The position numbers and the translations under genes were made by a program. A stretch of 64,000 nucleotides of DNA, from the NCBI RefSeq assembly GCF_008801925.2, contig NZ_CP062803.1, forward strand, positions 1,798,001 through 1,862,000, read 5' to 3'. Source of the DNA: Cupriavidus basilensis. Its GTDB lineage: Bacteria > Pseudomonadota > Gammaproteobacteria > Burkholderiales > Burkholderiaceae. Positions within the stretch are counted from its first letter, which is position 1. Every line of letters begins with the position of its first letter. The notes under the pieces are model-generated. The model was not told the DNA's origin. It did not search any database and saw only the letters and a program-made list of their open reading frames with translations. Below are positions 7,676 through 15,357 of this stretch, piece after piece.

Positions 7676-8626
7676 TCAGCCGGATTGCTGCGCGAAGCGC
7701 AGCCAGCGGTCGCTTAAGTGCGGGTCGAGCCGGACCTGGCCCACCAGGTCGCGCAGCGCCCCGGTGCCGGTTTCCTGGCAATAGTCCTGCAGCCCGTCGA
7801 TGATCTTCTGCATGACGCCGGGGTCCCGGAAGGACGCCGTGCCGACCTGGACGGCGGCGGCGCCGGCGAGCATGAACTCGACGGCATCCTCGGCGTTCTG
7901 GATGCCGCCGCAGCCGATGATGGGGATGCGCACGGCGCGATAGCACTGGTGCACCAGCCGCAGGGCAATCGGCTTGATGGCCGGGCCGGACAGGCCGCCC
8001 ATGACGTTACCCAGCTTGGGCTTGCGGGTACGCACGTCGATGGCCATGCCCAGCACCGTGTTGCCCATGACGATGGCGTCGGCGCCGGCGTCTTCCGCCG
8101 CCCGGGCCACGGCCGCGATCTGGCTGGCGTTGGGCGTGAGCTTGACCCAGACGGGGTGGCGCGTGCGCCGGCGGATGGCGCAGACCGCCTGGTAGGTGGT
8201 CTCGGGCAGCATCGCAAAGGCCATGCCGTCGGCTTCCAGGTTGGGGCACGAGATATTGGCCTCGATGGCGGCAACCTCGGGCAAGGACAGTTGCTCGCAC
8301 GCCAGGGCGAACGCCTGCGCCGTATCGGCGGAGATCGACACCACCACCGGCGTGTTGTAGCGGGTGTAGGGCGGCAGCACGCATTCGCGGTAATAGTCGA
8401 GCCCCTTGCTCGGGATGCCGATGGCGTTCAGCATGCCGCCATAGGCCTCGGCTACCCGTGGCGTGGGGTTGCCGGCCCGGGACCTGGGGGAGACGCTCTT
8501 GATCACCAGCGCGCCAAGCTGGTTGAGGTCCAGCGCCTCGCGGTACTCGATGGCGAAGCAGCCGGAGGCGGGCATGACCGGGTTGCGCAGCGTCAAGTCG
8601 CCAACCCGAACGGTGAGATCAGCCAA
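7676..8626 (-). CDS. pyrD: Dihydroorotate dehydrogenase, class 1B-type catalytic subunit
   Basis: 316 residues when started at the TTG at 8626. ANISCPN at about residues 123-129 carries the catalytic Cys (~127) of class 1 enzymes; class 2 enzymes have Ser. KLTPN, MGNTVLGMAIDVRTRKPKLG, GGLSGPAIKPIAL and IIGCGGIQNAEDA are the FMN-site pattern of class 1B PyrD. It interconverts dihydroorotate and orotate through FMN and the PyrK partner using NAD(H). The TTG lies 8 bases inside the end of the PyrK-like gene and has a strong GGGGAGGTGGAG upstream, which fixes the start and implies translational coupling. Betaproteobacteria normally make pyrimidines with a class 2 enzyme, so this is probably an extra, possibly catabolic, set. 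Confidence 0.9.
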   Translation of the reverse strand: MADLTVRVGDLTLRNPVMPASGCFAIEYREALDLNQLGALVIKSVSPRSRAGNPTPRVAEAYGGMLNAIGIPSKGLDYYRECVLPPYTRYNTPVVVSISADTAQAFALACEQLSLPEVAAIEANISCPNLEADGMAFAMLPETTYQAVCAIRRRTRHPVWVKLTPNASQIAAVARAAEDAGADAIVMGNTVLGMAIDVRTRKPKLGNVMGGLSGPAIKPIALRLVHQCYRAVRIPIIGCGGIQNAEDAVEFMLAGAAAVQVGTASFRDPGVMQKIIDGLQDYCQETGTGALRDLVGQVRLDPHLSDRWLRFAQQSG

Positions 8627-9467
8627 ACTCCACCTCCCCGACGACTTCACGAATGGAAAACACCGGGCCTTCCCGGCAGACCCGCAGGAATTGCTTGTCG
8701 CCATCGCAATCGAACAGCCGCACGCAGGACAGGCACACGCCCATGCCGCAGGCCATGCGCTGCTCCATGGCGACTTCGCCAATCACCTCGGGATGATCGG
8801 CCAGCACGCGCTGCAGCAGCATCAGCAGGCGGTGCGAGCCGCAGGTGTAGACCGCGTCCGGCCGCTGCTGCCCGAGCAGGCCGCGCATCAGGACTTCCAT
8901 GGCCTCTACCGACGAGGAGCCATCCGCATCGAACACGCTATGCACCTGGGCGTTGGCCCCGCGCAGGAATTCGTGCGCCATCAGGTCGTCGCGGGTGCGG
9001 GCCGACATCACCGCGGTAATGGCGACGCCAGCTTCGGCCGCCTGCTGGATCAGCGGCGCCATGGTGGCCAGGCCCACGCCGCGCGCCACCACCAGGATCT
9101 GCCTGAAATCCGGCCTGAAGGTAAAGGTGTTGCCGAGCGGGCCGACGATCTCCATGTGGCCATCCACCGGCAGGCTGGCCATGGCGCGCGTGCCCACGCC
9201 GGTCACGTTGTAGAGGAACTCGATGCGGCCCGCTTGCGGCCCCGCGCCATAGACGCTCATGGGGCGCAGCAGGAACGGCTGCTCCGTGTCGGTGGTGGGG
9301 CAGCGCAGCTGGTAGAACTGCCCGGGCTTCGTGATCCTGGCAATGGGCGCATCGGCTTCCAGGCGGATGTGCTTGTAGCGCTGGTTGACCCACGAATGTT
9401 CGACCACGCGGCAGCGATAGGACGCTACCGTGGCGATGCTGTCCGGGCTGCACAAGGTTGCAGGCAT
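8619..9467 (-). CDS. pyrK: Dihydroorotate dehydrogenase electron-transfer subunit (PyrK-like, FAD and 2Fe-2S)
   Basis: 282 residues. The N-terminal FAD-binding barrel includes KPGQFYQLR and PFLLRPMSVYG; the NAD-binding half has GPLGNTF and LVVARGVGLATMAPL; the C-terminus has the 2Fe-2S cluster motif CGMGVCLSC followed by a fourth Cys in RVCREGP, i.e. C-x4-C-x2-C-xn-C. This is the domain order of PyrK, which moves electrons between NAD(H) and the FMN of PyrDB. The start at 9467 has GGAG. Its 3' end overlaps the catalytic subunit gene by 8 bases, as expected for a tight complex. Confidence 0.9.
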   Translation of the reverse strand: MPATLCSPDSIATVASYRCRVVEHSWVNQRYKHIRLEADAPIARITKPGQFYQLRCPTTDTEQPFLLRPMSVYGAGPQAGRIEFLYNVTGVGTRAMASLPVDGHMEIVGPLGNTFTFRPDFRQILVVARGVGLATMAPLIQQAAEAGVAITAVMSARTRDDLMAHEFLRGANAQVHSVFDADGSSSVEAMEVLMRGLLGQQRPDAVYTCGSHRLLMLLQRVLADHPEVIGEVAMEQRMACGMGVCLSCVRLFDCDGDKQFLRVCREGPVFSIREVVGEVEFG

Positions 9468-9520
9468 GATGACTCCAGAGTCCTGACTAGTACGGTATGG
9501 GGCGATGCAATGCGAGCCGC

Positions 9521-10792
9521 CTATTCCAGCTCGACGCCCTTGCGCTCGGGGATGAGGAAGATCGTGGCGATCATGTCCAGCACGTAGATGCTGGCCAGGA
9601 GGGCAATGGCCACCTGGAAGGAATAGGCTGCGGCAAGGGCCCCGACCACGATGGGCCCGAAGCCGCCCACGCCACGCCCGATGTTGAACAGGACGTTTTG
9701 CGCGGTAGCGCGCGCCGCGGTGGGATAGGCTTCCGAGATCAGCGCGCCGTACCCACCGATCATGCCGTTGACGAACAGGCCCATGACCGCGCCGGCCCAG
9801 AGCATGGTGACGGGGTCGGACATCTGCGCATACGCGATCACCATCGCCACCGCGCCTGCCTGGAAGATCAGGAAGCTGGGCTTGCGCCCGATGCGGTCGG
9901 CCAGTTGGCCAAACACATAGACGCCGACCATCATCCCCACGATGGTGACCGAGGTCCACATGGCGGACTTGGTCAGCGAGAAGCCCAGCGCTTTGGACAA
10001 ATAGGTCGGCAGCCAGATCATGATGCCGTAGTAGCCAAAGTTCTGGACCGAGCACAGGATCACGATGCCGAGGCTGGTCCGCGTGGTGCGGCCATCGGCC
10101 ACCAGCAGCTTGAACGCGCTCGGCTTGTTCTTGTGCGGGGCCTTGTCCTGGGCCTCGGCATGGCGCACAAACACTTCCGGCTCATGCAGCCGGTTGCGTA
10201 CGAACCAGGCTACCAGCGCTGGCACCACGCCCAGCAGGAACATGCCGCGCCAGCCGATATGCGGCAGCAGCAGCGGCGTCAGCAAGGATGCCAGCAGTAC
10301 GCCGCTCTGCCAGCCCAGCGCCACGTACGACGACACCCGCGCGCGCTTGCTGGCGGGCCAGGCTTCCGCGGCCAGCGCCATGCCGATGCCAAACTCGCCA
10401 CCCAGGCCGATGCCAGCGATGGTGCGGTAGGCCAGCAAATCCCAGAAGCCCTGCGCGAACGCGCACAGGCCGGTGAAGACCGCAAACAGCACGATGGTCC
10501 AGGTGAGTACGCGCACCCGCCCGTAGCGGTCGCTCAGCGCGCCGAAGAGGATGCCGCCGGCAACCGCGCCGATCAGCGTCCACGTTACCAGGGCGCCGGA
10601 CTGTCCGGGGCTCAGGCTCAAGGCCACGCTGATGGCAGGCAGCATGAAACCGAGGATAAGCAGGTCGAACCCATCCATCGCGTAACCGAGGGCCGAGCCG
10701 GCCAGCGCTTTCCAGGCGTAGGGCGAGGCCCGGTCGGGTCGTAGGGGCGGGGCGTCGGACGTGGGGACCGATGCGCGAGCGTTGGCTTCCAT
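9521..10792 (-). CDS. MFS transporter, aromatic-acid/metabolite:H+ symporter-like
   Basis: 423 residues with about 12 membrane segments. GYAMDGFDLLILGFML in helix 1 and LSDRYGRVRVL between helices 2 and 3 mark the MFS acid:H+ symporter branch; RTIAGIGLGGEFG is the second typical motif. Members import organic acids. As first gene of the cluster with dihydroorotate dehydrogenase and a carbamoyl amidohydrolase, orotate, dihydroorotate or carbamoyl-aspartate are likely substrates (inference). The ATG at 10792 has AGAGGA upstream; the longer open frame lacks family similarity. 53 bases separate it from the PyrK-like gene. Confidence 0.88.
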   Translation of the reverse strand: MEANARASVPTSDAPPLRPDRASPYAWKALAGSALGYAMDGFDLLILGFMLPAISVALSLSPGQSGALVTWTLIGAVAGGILFGALSDRYGRVRVLTWTIVLFAVFTGLCAFAQGFWDLLAYRTIAGIGLGGEFGIGMALAAEAWPASKRARVSSYVALGWQSGVLLASLLTPLLLPHIGWRGMFLLGVVPALVAWFVRNRLHEPEVFVRHAEAQDKAPHKNKPSAFKLLVADGRTTRTSLGIVILCSVQNFGYYGIMIWLPTYLSKALGFSLTKSAMWTSVTIVGMMVGVYVFGQLADRIGRKPSFLIFQAGAVAMVIAYAQMSDPVTMLWAGAVMGLFVNGMIGGYGALISEAYPTAARATAQNVLFNIGRGVGGFGPIVVGALAAAYSFQVAIALLASIYVLDMIATIFLIPERKGVELE

Positions 10793-11160
10793 GGGGCGTT
10801 CCTCTGAGCCTTTGTTGAGCATGTGCGCCGGCCGGCCCCGGTTGCGGGACCTCACGGGCAAGCCAAAACCGTCGCAATTTTTAGACAGCTTGGCGAAAAA
10901 AATAGCCGGATGGATCTGGCTGCAGGCACTACTCTGCAAATAGCCTTTTAGCCATTGCCATACGGCTACTGTCTTTTTTTTTAGATTACGCGTGAGAAAT
11001 CGTGTTTGCAAGGGATTTTTATGCACCCGTGGGATCCCGGGGCCGCAGCCGTAGGCACCTTGTACCCGTCCGCAGCGGCCGTGACGGCACAATCGTCTAA
11101 TTATTGAGAAAGTCATGGGCATTCATGCCGCGGCCCAGGCATTTGATAAACTCCGCCTCC
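10793..11160. other. Divergent intergenic region between MFS operon and TetR gene
   Basis: 368 bases without a credible gene; reading frames here lack recognisable family features. It contains long A/T runs (nine Ts near 10974-10982, a run of As near 10896-10902) and a good sigma70-like promoter for the minus-strand operon. I see no convincing TetR-type operator. Confidence 0.6.
10983..11011 (-). promoter_or_regulatory. Candidate sigma70 promoter for MFS-pyrKD-amidohydrolase operon
   Basis: On the minus strand TTGCAA (11006-11011) and TAATCT (10983-10988) are separated by exactly 17 bases. Transcription from here would give a leader of about 180 bases before the MFS start at 10792, beginning with an A-rich stretch. 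No other -35/-10 pair of this quality was seen in the gap. Confidence 0.42.
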
Positions 11161-11859
11161 ATGAAAAAACCAGCAACAGCGCGCGGCGACAACCCGGTAA
11201 AGCAGGGCCCGTCCCAAGGTGGCACCACCAAGCCGGAAGGGCAGTGGCACCATGGCGACCTGCGCGCGTCGCTGATTGCCTGGGGCACCCATCTGCTCGA
11301 TACCGAGGGGATCGCCGGCATGAGCATGCGCACGGCAGCCAAGCTGGCTGGCGTCTCGCCGGGTGCGCCGGCCTATCACTTCAAGGACAGGAACGGGCTG
11401 CTGGCCGCCATTGCGGCCCAGGGGTTTCGCGACCTGGTGGCGTATCGCCGCCAGAGCGTGGAGAGCATCGACCCTGCCGATGCGCAGGGCCGGCTGCGGG
11501 CGATCATGCTCGCCTACGTGGCGTTCGCGCAGGCGCATCCCGCGCGGTTTCACCTGATGTTCGGGCCGGAGATCGCGGACCGGGAGCAGTATCCGGAGCT
11601 GACGGAGGCGGGCGCTGCCTCGTTCCAGGTGCTGCGCGGCGCCATCGGGCCAGTGCTGCAAGCGCCAGGTGTCGGCGAGCTCAGCGAAGAACAGCTGGCG
11701 TTCTCCGTGTGGGCCGCCACCCATGGCCTGGCCACGCTGACCATCGACCGCCGCCGCCTGCCTGTCGCCTCCACGCACAAGCCCACGGCCGAGCAGATGG
11801 CCGATGTTGTCGTGCAGTTCTGCCTGGCGGCATTGCGGGGATCGGCAACGGCGCGCTAG
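11161..11859 (+). CDS. TetR/AcrR-family transcriptional regulator
   Basis: 232 residues. The N-terminal helix-turn-helix is GIAGMSMRTAAKLAGVSPGAPAYHFKDRNGLLAAI, a typical TetR pattern, followed by a helical ligand-binding domain (FAQAHPARFHLMFGPEI). It is divergent from the MFS/dihydroorotate operon and convergent with the carotenoid oxygenase gene, so either could be its target. The ATG at 11161 is chosen because the HTH begins at the usual distance from it; no strong ribosome binding site is seen. Ligand unknown. Confidence 0.87.
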   Translation: MKKPATARGDNPVKQGPSQGGTTKPEGQWHHGDLRASLIAWGTHLLDTEGIAGMSMRTAAKLAGVSPGAPAYHFKDRNGLLAAIAAQGFRDLVAYRRQSVESIDPADAQGRLRAIMLAYVAFAQAHPARFHLMFGPEIADREQYPELTEAGAASFQVLRGAIGPVLQAPGVGELSEEQLAFSVWAATHGLATLTIDRRRLPVASTHKPTAEQMADVVVQFCLAALRGSATAR

Positions 11860-11926
11860 GCCGGGCGCCTGGCCCCGTCAGCCCAACCAGCAACTTGCGC
11901 CGCGTGCATCGCGGCATGCATCCGCC

Positions 11927-13348
11927 TCAGTCGGCGGGACGCCAGTTGCCATGGAAGCCGGCGGGCACGCGATGCGACAGGTGCACCAGCGCCACCGGCC
12001 CCGCCGCCAGCGCCTGCGCGTTGAAGATGGCCATATCGCTGCGGTTCTCCGCGGCGCGCCAGATCACGGACAGCAGCCAGCCGTCGCCCTCGTCGGCATC
12101 GGCATGGCGCGGGACAAACACGGGTTCGCCGCATTTGTCGCCGGCCGGCGGCTGGTACTGCGCGACCTGCCCGGTTGCCAGGTCGACATGCGCCAGGCCG
12201 CTGCGCAGGCTGTCGCCCTTGGTGGAGGCGGAGATATCGCCGCTGCAGTAGTAGCCGTGCCGGTAAGGCAGCATGGCAAAGCGCTCGTCCAGGCGCGGAA
12301 ACTCGCCCGGCGTATCGCATAGCGGCTGCTCGCGATACGTGCCGGATTTTCCTGCCAGGTCGAAAGTCCAGCGCACCAGGCTGGCCACGGGTGCGCCGTT
12401 GGAGAGCGGGCGTCCGTCCGGGCCGGGGAACAGCGGCGGCACGTCGTACTTCATCATGTCGCAGACGATGCCGCCGTGCGGCGCGTCGAAGGCGTTCATC
12501 GGATGGAAAACGTAGCACGGATCCCCGGTGAACCAGCGCACGTTCGCCGCGGTGCCGTCGCGCGGCAAGATGCCGATGTGCGTGCCTTTGTCCGGCTCCC
12601 ACGCATAGGCCGGCTGGCCGTTGGTGGCGCGCTCCATCGACCCCGTCAGCGGGAAGATGGGAAACAGGATGTGGGTGCGCGTCACCACGAAGTCATGCAC
12701 CATGCTCGGGAACGGCGCCACGATATGCTCGGAGCGCAGCAGCTTGCCCTGGCTGTCTGCCACATGCAGCATCAGGTCCGGCGTGAACGGGCCGCGGGCC
12801 CCATAGCCAAAGAAGACCATCTCGCCGTTGACCGGATCGATCTTGGGGTGCGCGGTCATGGGCCCGGAGAATTTCCCATCGAAGGTCTGGTAGCCGCGCG
12901 GCGCCAGCGATACCGGGTCCACTTCGAACGGCATATGCGCTTCTTCCAGTGCCAGCAGGCGTCCGCCATGCCAGACCACGTTGGTATTGGCCACGGTGGA
13001 GTTCAGCTCAAGCAGCCTGGGGTCCGTCAGGTGCCGGCTTGCCAGCGAGCCCGACAAGCCTTCGCCGTTCTCGTTTTCCATGATCCATTTCGGCGTGCGG
13101 ATCCAGCGGTTGCGGTAGGACACGCGGCCCTTCTCGAAATGAAACGCGTGCAGCATGCCATCGCCCGAGAACCAATGATATTTGCCGCGCGGCGCGAACT
13201 GCGGATTCGGCCCGTTGCGGTAATAGGTGCCGCGCAGCCCGGCGGGCACTTCGCCCGTGACCGGCAGGTTGGGTGCGTCGCACTCAGCATGCAGCGGCGC
13301 GAAGTAGCCGGACAAATAGGGCTCGTTGGTGGGAAAGGCGATGGCCAT
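11927..13348 (-). CDS. Carotenoid cleavage oxygenase family protein
   Basis: 473 residues, full length for the family (RPE65 / lignostilbene / carotenoid dioxygenases). The signatures GTYYRNGPNPQF and HWFSGDGMLHAFHF are at the N-terminus. The four iron-binding histidines are visible at about 167 (TAHPK), 218 (VHDF), 282 (FHPMN) and 466 (FHGNW). These enzymes use Fe(II) and O2 to cleave C=C bonds in carotenoids, apocarotenoids or stilbenes; the substrate cannot be told. The start at 13348 has GGAGA upstream. No carotenoid synthesis genes are nearby, so a dietary or lignin-derived substrate is possible. Confidence 0.9.
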   Translation of the reverse strand: MAIAFPTNEPYLSGYFAPLHAECDAPNLPVTGEVPAGLRGTYYRNGPNPQFAPRGKYHWFSGDGMLHAFHFEKGRVSYRNRWIRTPKWIMENENGEGLSGSLASRHLTDPRLLELNSTVANTNVVWHGGRLLALEEAHMPFEVDPVSLAPRGYQTFDGKFSGPMTAHPKIDPVNGEMVFFGYGARGPFTPDLMLHVADSQGKLLRSEHIVAPFPSMVHDFVVTRTHILFPIFPLTGSMERATNGQPAYAWEPDKGTHIGILPRDGTAANVRWFTGDPCYVFHPMNAFDAPHGGIVCDMMKYDVPPLFPGPDGRPLSNGAPVASLVRWTFDLAGKSGTYREQPLCDTPGEFPRLDERFAMLPYRHGYYCSGDISASTKGDSLRSGLAHVDLATGQVAQYQPPAGDKCGEPVFVPRHADADEGDGWLLSVIWRAAENRSDMAIFNAQALAAGPVALVHLSHRVPAGFHGNWRPAD

Positions 13349-13412
13349 GGGTGCTGTCTCCGATCGGTTGGTTTTGTGTCGCGCCTGCCGGGCGGCGCGA
13401 TCGATTCTTCTT

Positions 13413-13433
13413 TAACTATGCGGTGATTAGTTA
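13413..13433. promoter_or_regulatory. Inverted repeat TAACTA-N9-TAGTTA upstream of carotenoid oxygenase
   Basis: Exact 6-base arms around a 9-base spacer, 65 bases upstream of the carotenoid oxygenase start, in an AT-rich patch of otherwise GC-rich sequence. A plausible operator, perhaps for the neighbouring TetR protein (inference from position only). Confidence 0.4.
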
Positions 13434-13614
13434 TGGACTCTAGCAGGCGAATCATGAGGCTGCAAGGAGGTTCTACGTGAGTGGAGGGGGACCGCAGATG
13501 GCGACCCGCAGGCGCCGCTGGGTGGGGAGCCAGGGAGCAAGGGGCCGAAACGGCCACCGCGACCCCGACATTTTCCGACGCCCTGTGGTTTGCGGTCTAT
13601 TGTGCAAACCAGGC

Positions 13615-14178
13615 TTATAGAGAGGCATACGCAAGGTACAACGCGCTATAAGCCCCAACGAGGTCATCGAGGCTGAACGAGCGGTTCAAACCGCTCGGAT
13701 TTGGAAGGATCCACACTGCCGACCCACCGAACGTAGCGGTCTGGCGTCCCCACAACACATGCCGCTGACCTGAAATCGCTGCGTATGCGGCCTTCCCCAG
13801 GAAGGCGATACAGGTGGGGCGATGTAGTTCGATTTTCCTCAGCAACGCCGAAGTCGACGCATGGAATTCGTGCGGTGAAAGCTGGTCGGCCCGCGCTGTA
13901 GGCCGGGCAACGGCAGTTGTCAATCCGCACCGATGGGCGAGCAGGTCCCGGTCATCTTCGGGGCGCATCAGCACTGGCGTGAAACCGGCCAGATGCAAGA
14001 CTCGCCAGAAGCGGTTGCCACTTCCTTCAAAATGGTGGCCGCTTGCCGCCGCTCTCATGCCGGGATTGATTCCACAAAAAACGACTGCCAAGCCTTCCGA
14101 TATCACGTCCGGTAGCGGTGGCGACGGCGCACCGCCTGTCGGGTCGGAGAATGTGCGCAGGTCCTGGATTTCGGTCAT
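13615..14178 (-). CDS. mug: G/U mismatch-specific DNA glycosylase
   Basis: 187 residues. VVFCGINPGMRAAASGHHF and GSGNRFWRVL match the Mug/TDG active-site region (catalytic Asn in GINPG), and WILPNPSGLNR is the second family motif that inserts into the helix. It removes uracil or thymine, and ethenocytosine, from mismatches with G. The ATG at 14178 lies 13 bases after the end of the upstream TDT transporter gene, so the two are probably co-transcribed. Ribosome binding site weak. Confidence 0.9.
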   Translation of the reverse strand: MTEIQDLRTFSDPTGGAPSPPLPDVISEGLAVVFCGINPGMRAAASGHHFEGSGNRFWRVLHLAGFTPVLMRPEDDRDLLAHRCGLTTAVARPTARADQLSPHEFHASTSALLRKIELHRPTCIAFLGKAAYAAISGQRHVLWGRQTATFGGSAVWILPNPSGLNRSFSLDDLVGAYSALYLAYASL

Positions 14179-14191
14179 GTCGTTCGCCGTT

Positions 14192-15181
14192 TCAACCGCC
14201 GAGCAGCTTGCCGTTAAGGAGAATGTGCAGCGTCTTGACAAAGAGAACCACGATCGCGAGGGTCAGCATGGCGAGCAGGATGATGGCAATCGCCTTCACG
14301 GGCCATGCCTGGACGAACATCGCGTATTTCAGCGACGCAATCGCTAGCGCCGCCATTGGAAAGCTGATTGCCCACCAACCCGAAGCGAACGGCATTCCCC
14401 TGCGAAACACCTTGGGCGCCAGTGTGAGGAATACAAAGAGACCGAAGTAAAACAGTAAGCCGGAGAAGGTGTCGACCTGCTGCGTAATGTTGGTGTAGGC
14501 AAGAAAGCCCACTTCGAACGGCGCCATCAGGATCAGCAGGGAAGGGGTCATGCTGGCGGGCAGCGGCTCGTGATGAATCATTCGCGACATGATCATCGTA
14601 AAGAACAAGAGGGCAATCATCGTTCCCACGGCCAGCGCGAACAGGTTGACTTCATGCGCCCACGGCATTGGCATGGTCCCGCCAGCAACGACGATATCCA
14701 ACGTGGCCACACCCGGGATGAACCAGGCGGGAACCGCGTGCGCAGCGTCGATCTTTCCCCGCAGCAGCCGGCCCGCAATCGCGAAGCAGAGCGCAAGGGT
14801 GAAAACGGTACCCACCGTCCACATGACTTCGGAGAGCGTCTGGCTCAGTTGCGCAACGACCGAGGAAAGCAGCAGGATGGCGATCGAGATCGTGCCGAAG
14901 AAGTTCCCGGCGACGGGATGCCGGTACTCGGCGACGACCGCCTCAGGATGTTTGACTGTCTTGACGAGATAGCCCACGCCGAGCACGACGAACACCACCA
15001 GGGCGAGGACGCCGGCTGCATCGGAGATCAGCGGACTTACCCCGAACTCGTGGCTGGCCTGGCGCCATGCAATGGACAGTCCGGCAATGCCCATGACCGA
15101 CGCAAACAGGTTGACGGGCAAATTTCTGATCGAAGCGGTTGCCCGCAAGGACTGCGGTTGGGGACTTGAAAGCGTTGACAC
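14192..15181 (-). CDS. TDT-family transporter (SLAC1/TehA-like)
   Basis: 329 residues and about ten hydrophobic helices. NLPVNLFASVMGIAGLSIAWRQA at the start and EYRHPVAGNFFGTISIAILLLS are typical of the tellurite-resistance/dicarboxylate transporter (TDT) family, whose members are anion channels or C4-dicarboxylate/malate carriers. The start is a GTG at 15181 with GGAGA 8-9 bases upstream; the longer frame upstream is not family-like. It is divergent from a LysR gene that may regulate it, and followed closely by mug. Confidence 0.85.
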   Translation of the reverse strand: MSTLSSPQPQSLRATASIRNLPVNLFASVMGIAGLSIAWRQASHEFGVSPLISDAAGVLALVVFVVLGVGYLVKTVKHPEAVVAEYRHPVAGNFFGTISIAILLLSSVVAQLSQTLSEVMWTVGTVFTLALCFAIAGRLLRGKIDAAHAVPAWFIPGVATLDIVVAGGTMPMPWAHEVNLFALAVGTMIALLFFTMIMSRMIHHEPLPASMTPSLLILMAPFEVGFLAYTNITQQVDTFSGLLFYFGLFVFLTLAPKVFRRGMPFASGWWAISFPMAALAIASLKYAMFVQAWPVKAIAIILLAMLTLAIVVLFVKTLHILLNGKLLGG

Positions 15182-15313
15182 AGCACATTCTCCAGTTTTT
15201 TTTGGGGACCTGAGACGTGGCGGCCCGGAGCAGCCAATCGAGAAGCCTCGAATCGTTCGCCGCCTCGTTTGCCGGGGAGGTGCGGCCGATGATATGCTCT
15301 TCCACCTTTCAAG

Positions 15314-15328
15314 ATAATCTGCCATTAT
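15314..15328. promoter_or_regulatory. LysR-type T-N11-A dyad ATAAT-N5-ATTAT
   Basis: ATAAT (15314-15318) and ATTAT (15324-15328) flank CTGCC. The inner part fits the T-N11-A rule for LysR binding sites. It lies 30 bases before the LysR start and 133 bases before the divergent transporter start, so it is a likely autoregulatory site (inference). Confidence 0.5.
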
Positions 15329-15357
15329 TGGGAATCATCCTCCCAAAAAATGAGAGC

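Noticed and set aside
6022..7803. 593-codon plus-strand frame opposite the amidohydrolase gene
   Set aside because: Antisense shadow; the minus-strand frame carries the conserved metal-binding motifs.
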